From: Roseicyclus mahoneyensis
GTDB taxonomy: Bacteria; Pseudomonadota; Alphaproteobacteria; Rhodobacterales; Rhodobacteraceae
Direction of reading: 5' to 3'
Length of the DNA: 64,000 nt
Assembly: GCF_003148775.1 (NCBI RefSeq)
Contig: NZ_QGGW01000011.1
Coordinates: 1 to 64,000, forward strand
The translations under genes were made by a program, and so were the position numbers. This document shows positions 63,954-64,000 of this stretch, in pieces. The notes beneath the pieces are model-generated. The model was not told the DNA's origin. It saw nothing but the letters and a program-made list of their open reading frames with translations, and made no database searches. Position 1 is the stretch's first letter, and every line of letters begins with the position of its first letter.

Positions 63954-64000
63954 ATGTCCGTCAATTTTCTTCCCGTCCTGCGTCCTGTTCGAGTTCCTGT
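63954..64000 (+). CDS. Start of a new gene (cut by window edge)
   Basis: An ATG at 63954 follows a strong ribosome site AGGAGGT (63941-63947) after six bases. Fifteen codons remain (MSVNFLPVLRPVRVP). Nothing about its function can be said. Confidence 0.45.
   Translation, partial: MSVNFLPVLRPVRVP

Overview
The window is high-GC DNA, roughly two-thirds GC by eye and densely coded. It looks like the chromosome of a member of the Rhodobacteraceae (Alphaproteobacteria, order Rhodobacterales). The best single clue is a SAM/SAH riboswitch directly before metK, a class known from Rhodobacterales. The run phoH - (amine oxidase) - ybeY - corC - lnt - metK, with miaB upstream and trmB downstream, also fits this family. 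I saw no rRNA, tRNA, CRISPR array or intact insertion sequence.

1-7.1 kb: the tail of an unidentified gene, a phospholipase-D family protein, and an iron(III)-type ABC transporter whose ATPase gene converges on its permease and binding-protein genes. Behind the binding-protein gene lies the scar of an older sugar ABC transporter. 7.1-9.8 kb: a B12-binding (SCHIC-like) protein, a WYL/YafY regulator paired with a VOC protein below a palindrome, and a DUF1285 protein. 9.8-16.6 kb: a MoxR ATPase / DUF58 / two large membrane proteins operon joined by overlapping start and stop codons. 17-22 kb: a HemJ-like membrane protein and the glycolate oxidase operon glcD-glcE-(small membrane protein)-glcF. 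22-29 kb: a secreted trypsin-like protease, Hsp20, an MFS exporter, a glycosyltransferase-like protein, miaB, and an OmpA-type protein beside a lipoprotein that shares one short cysteine-bounded module with it.

28.9-39 kb: the core housekeeping block (PhoH, YbeY, CorC, Lnt, MetK, site-2 protease, TrmB, class III aminotransferase). 39.1-43 kb: a compact operon of two DUF4178 proteins, a 61-residue membrane peptide, a DUF350 membrane protein and a membrane-embedded spermidine-synthase-like enzyme. This is the best candidate for an under-described system here. 43-49 kb: an MhqO/MhqD-like quinone detoxification pair, small secreted proteins, a rhodanese, an AT-rich orphan gene and uvrB.

49.7-56 kb: a complex I NDUFS4-like accessory subunit, then a decaying accessory island. 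The island holds a broken AAA ATPase and three calcineurin-like phosphoesterase genes (one broken, one intact, one truncated), followed by a threonine aldolase-like gene of different composition. 55.7-64 kb: YaeQ, RsgA, a probable nickel/cobalt homeostasis cluster (RcnR/CsoR-type repressor with operator, His-tailed MFS exporter, His-rich protein, HupE/UreJ-type permease, membrane anchor protein), Tex, and the start of a new gene running off the right edge.
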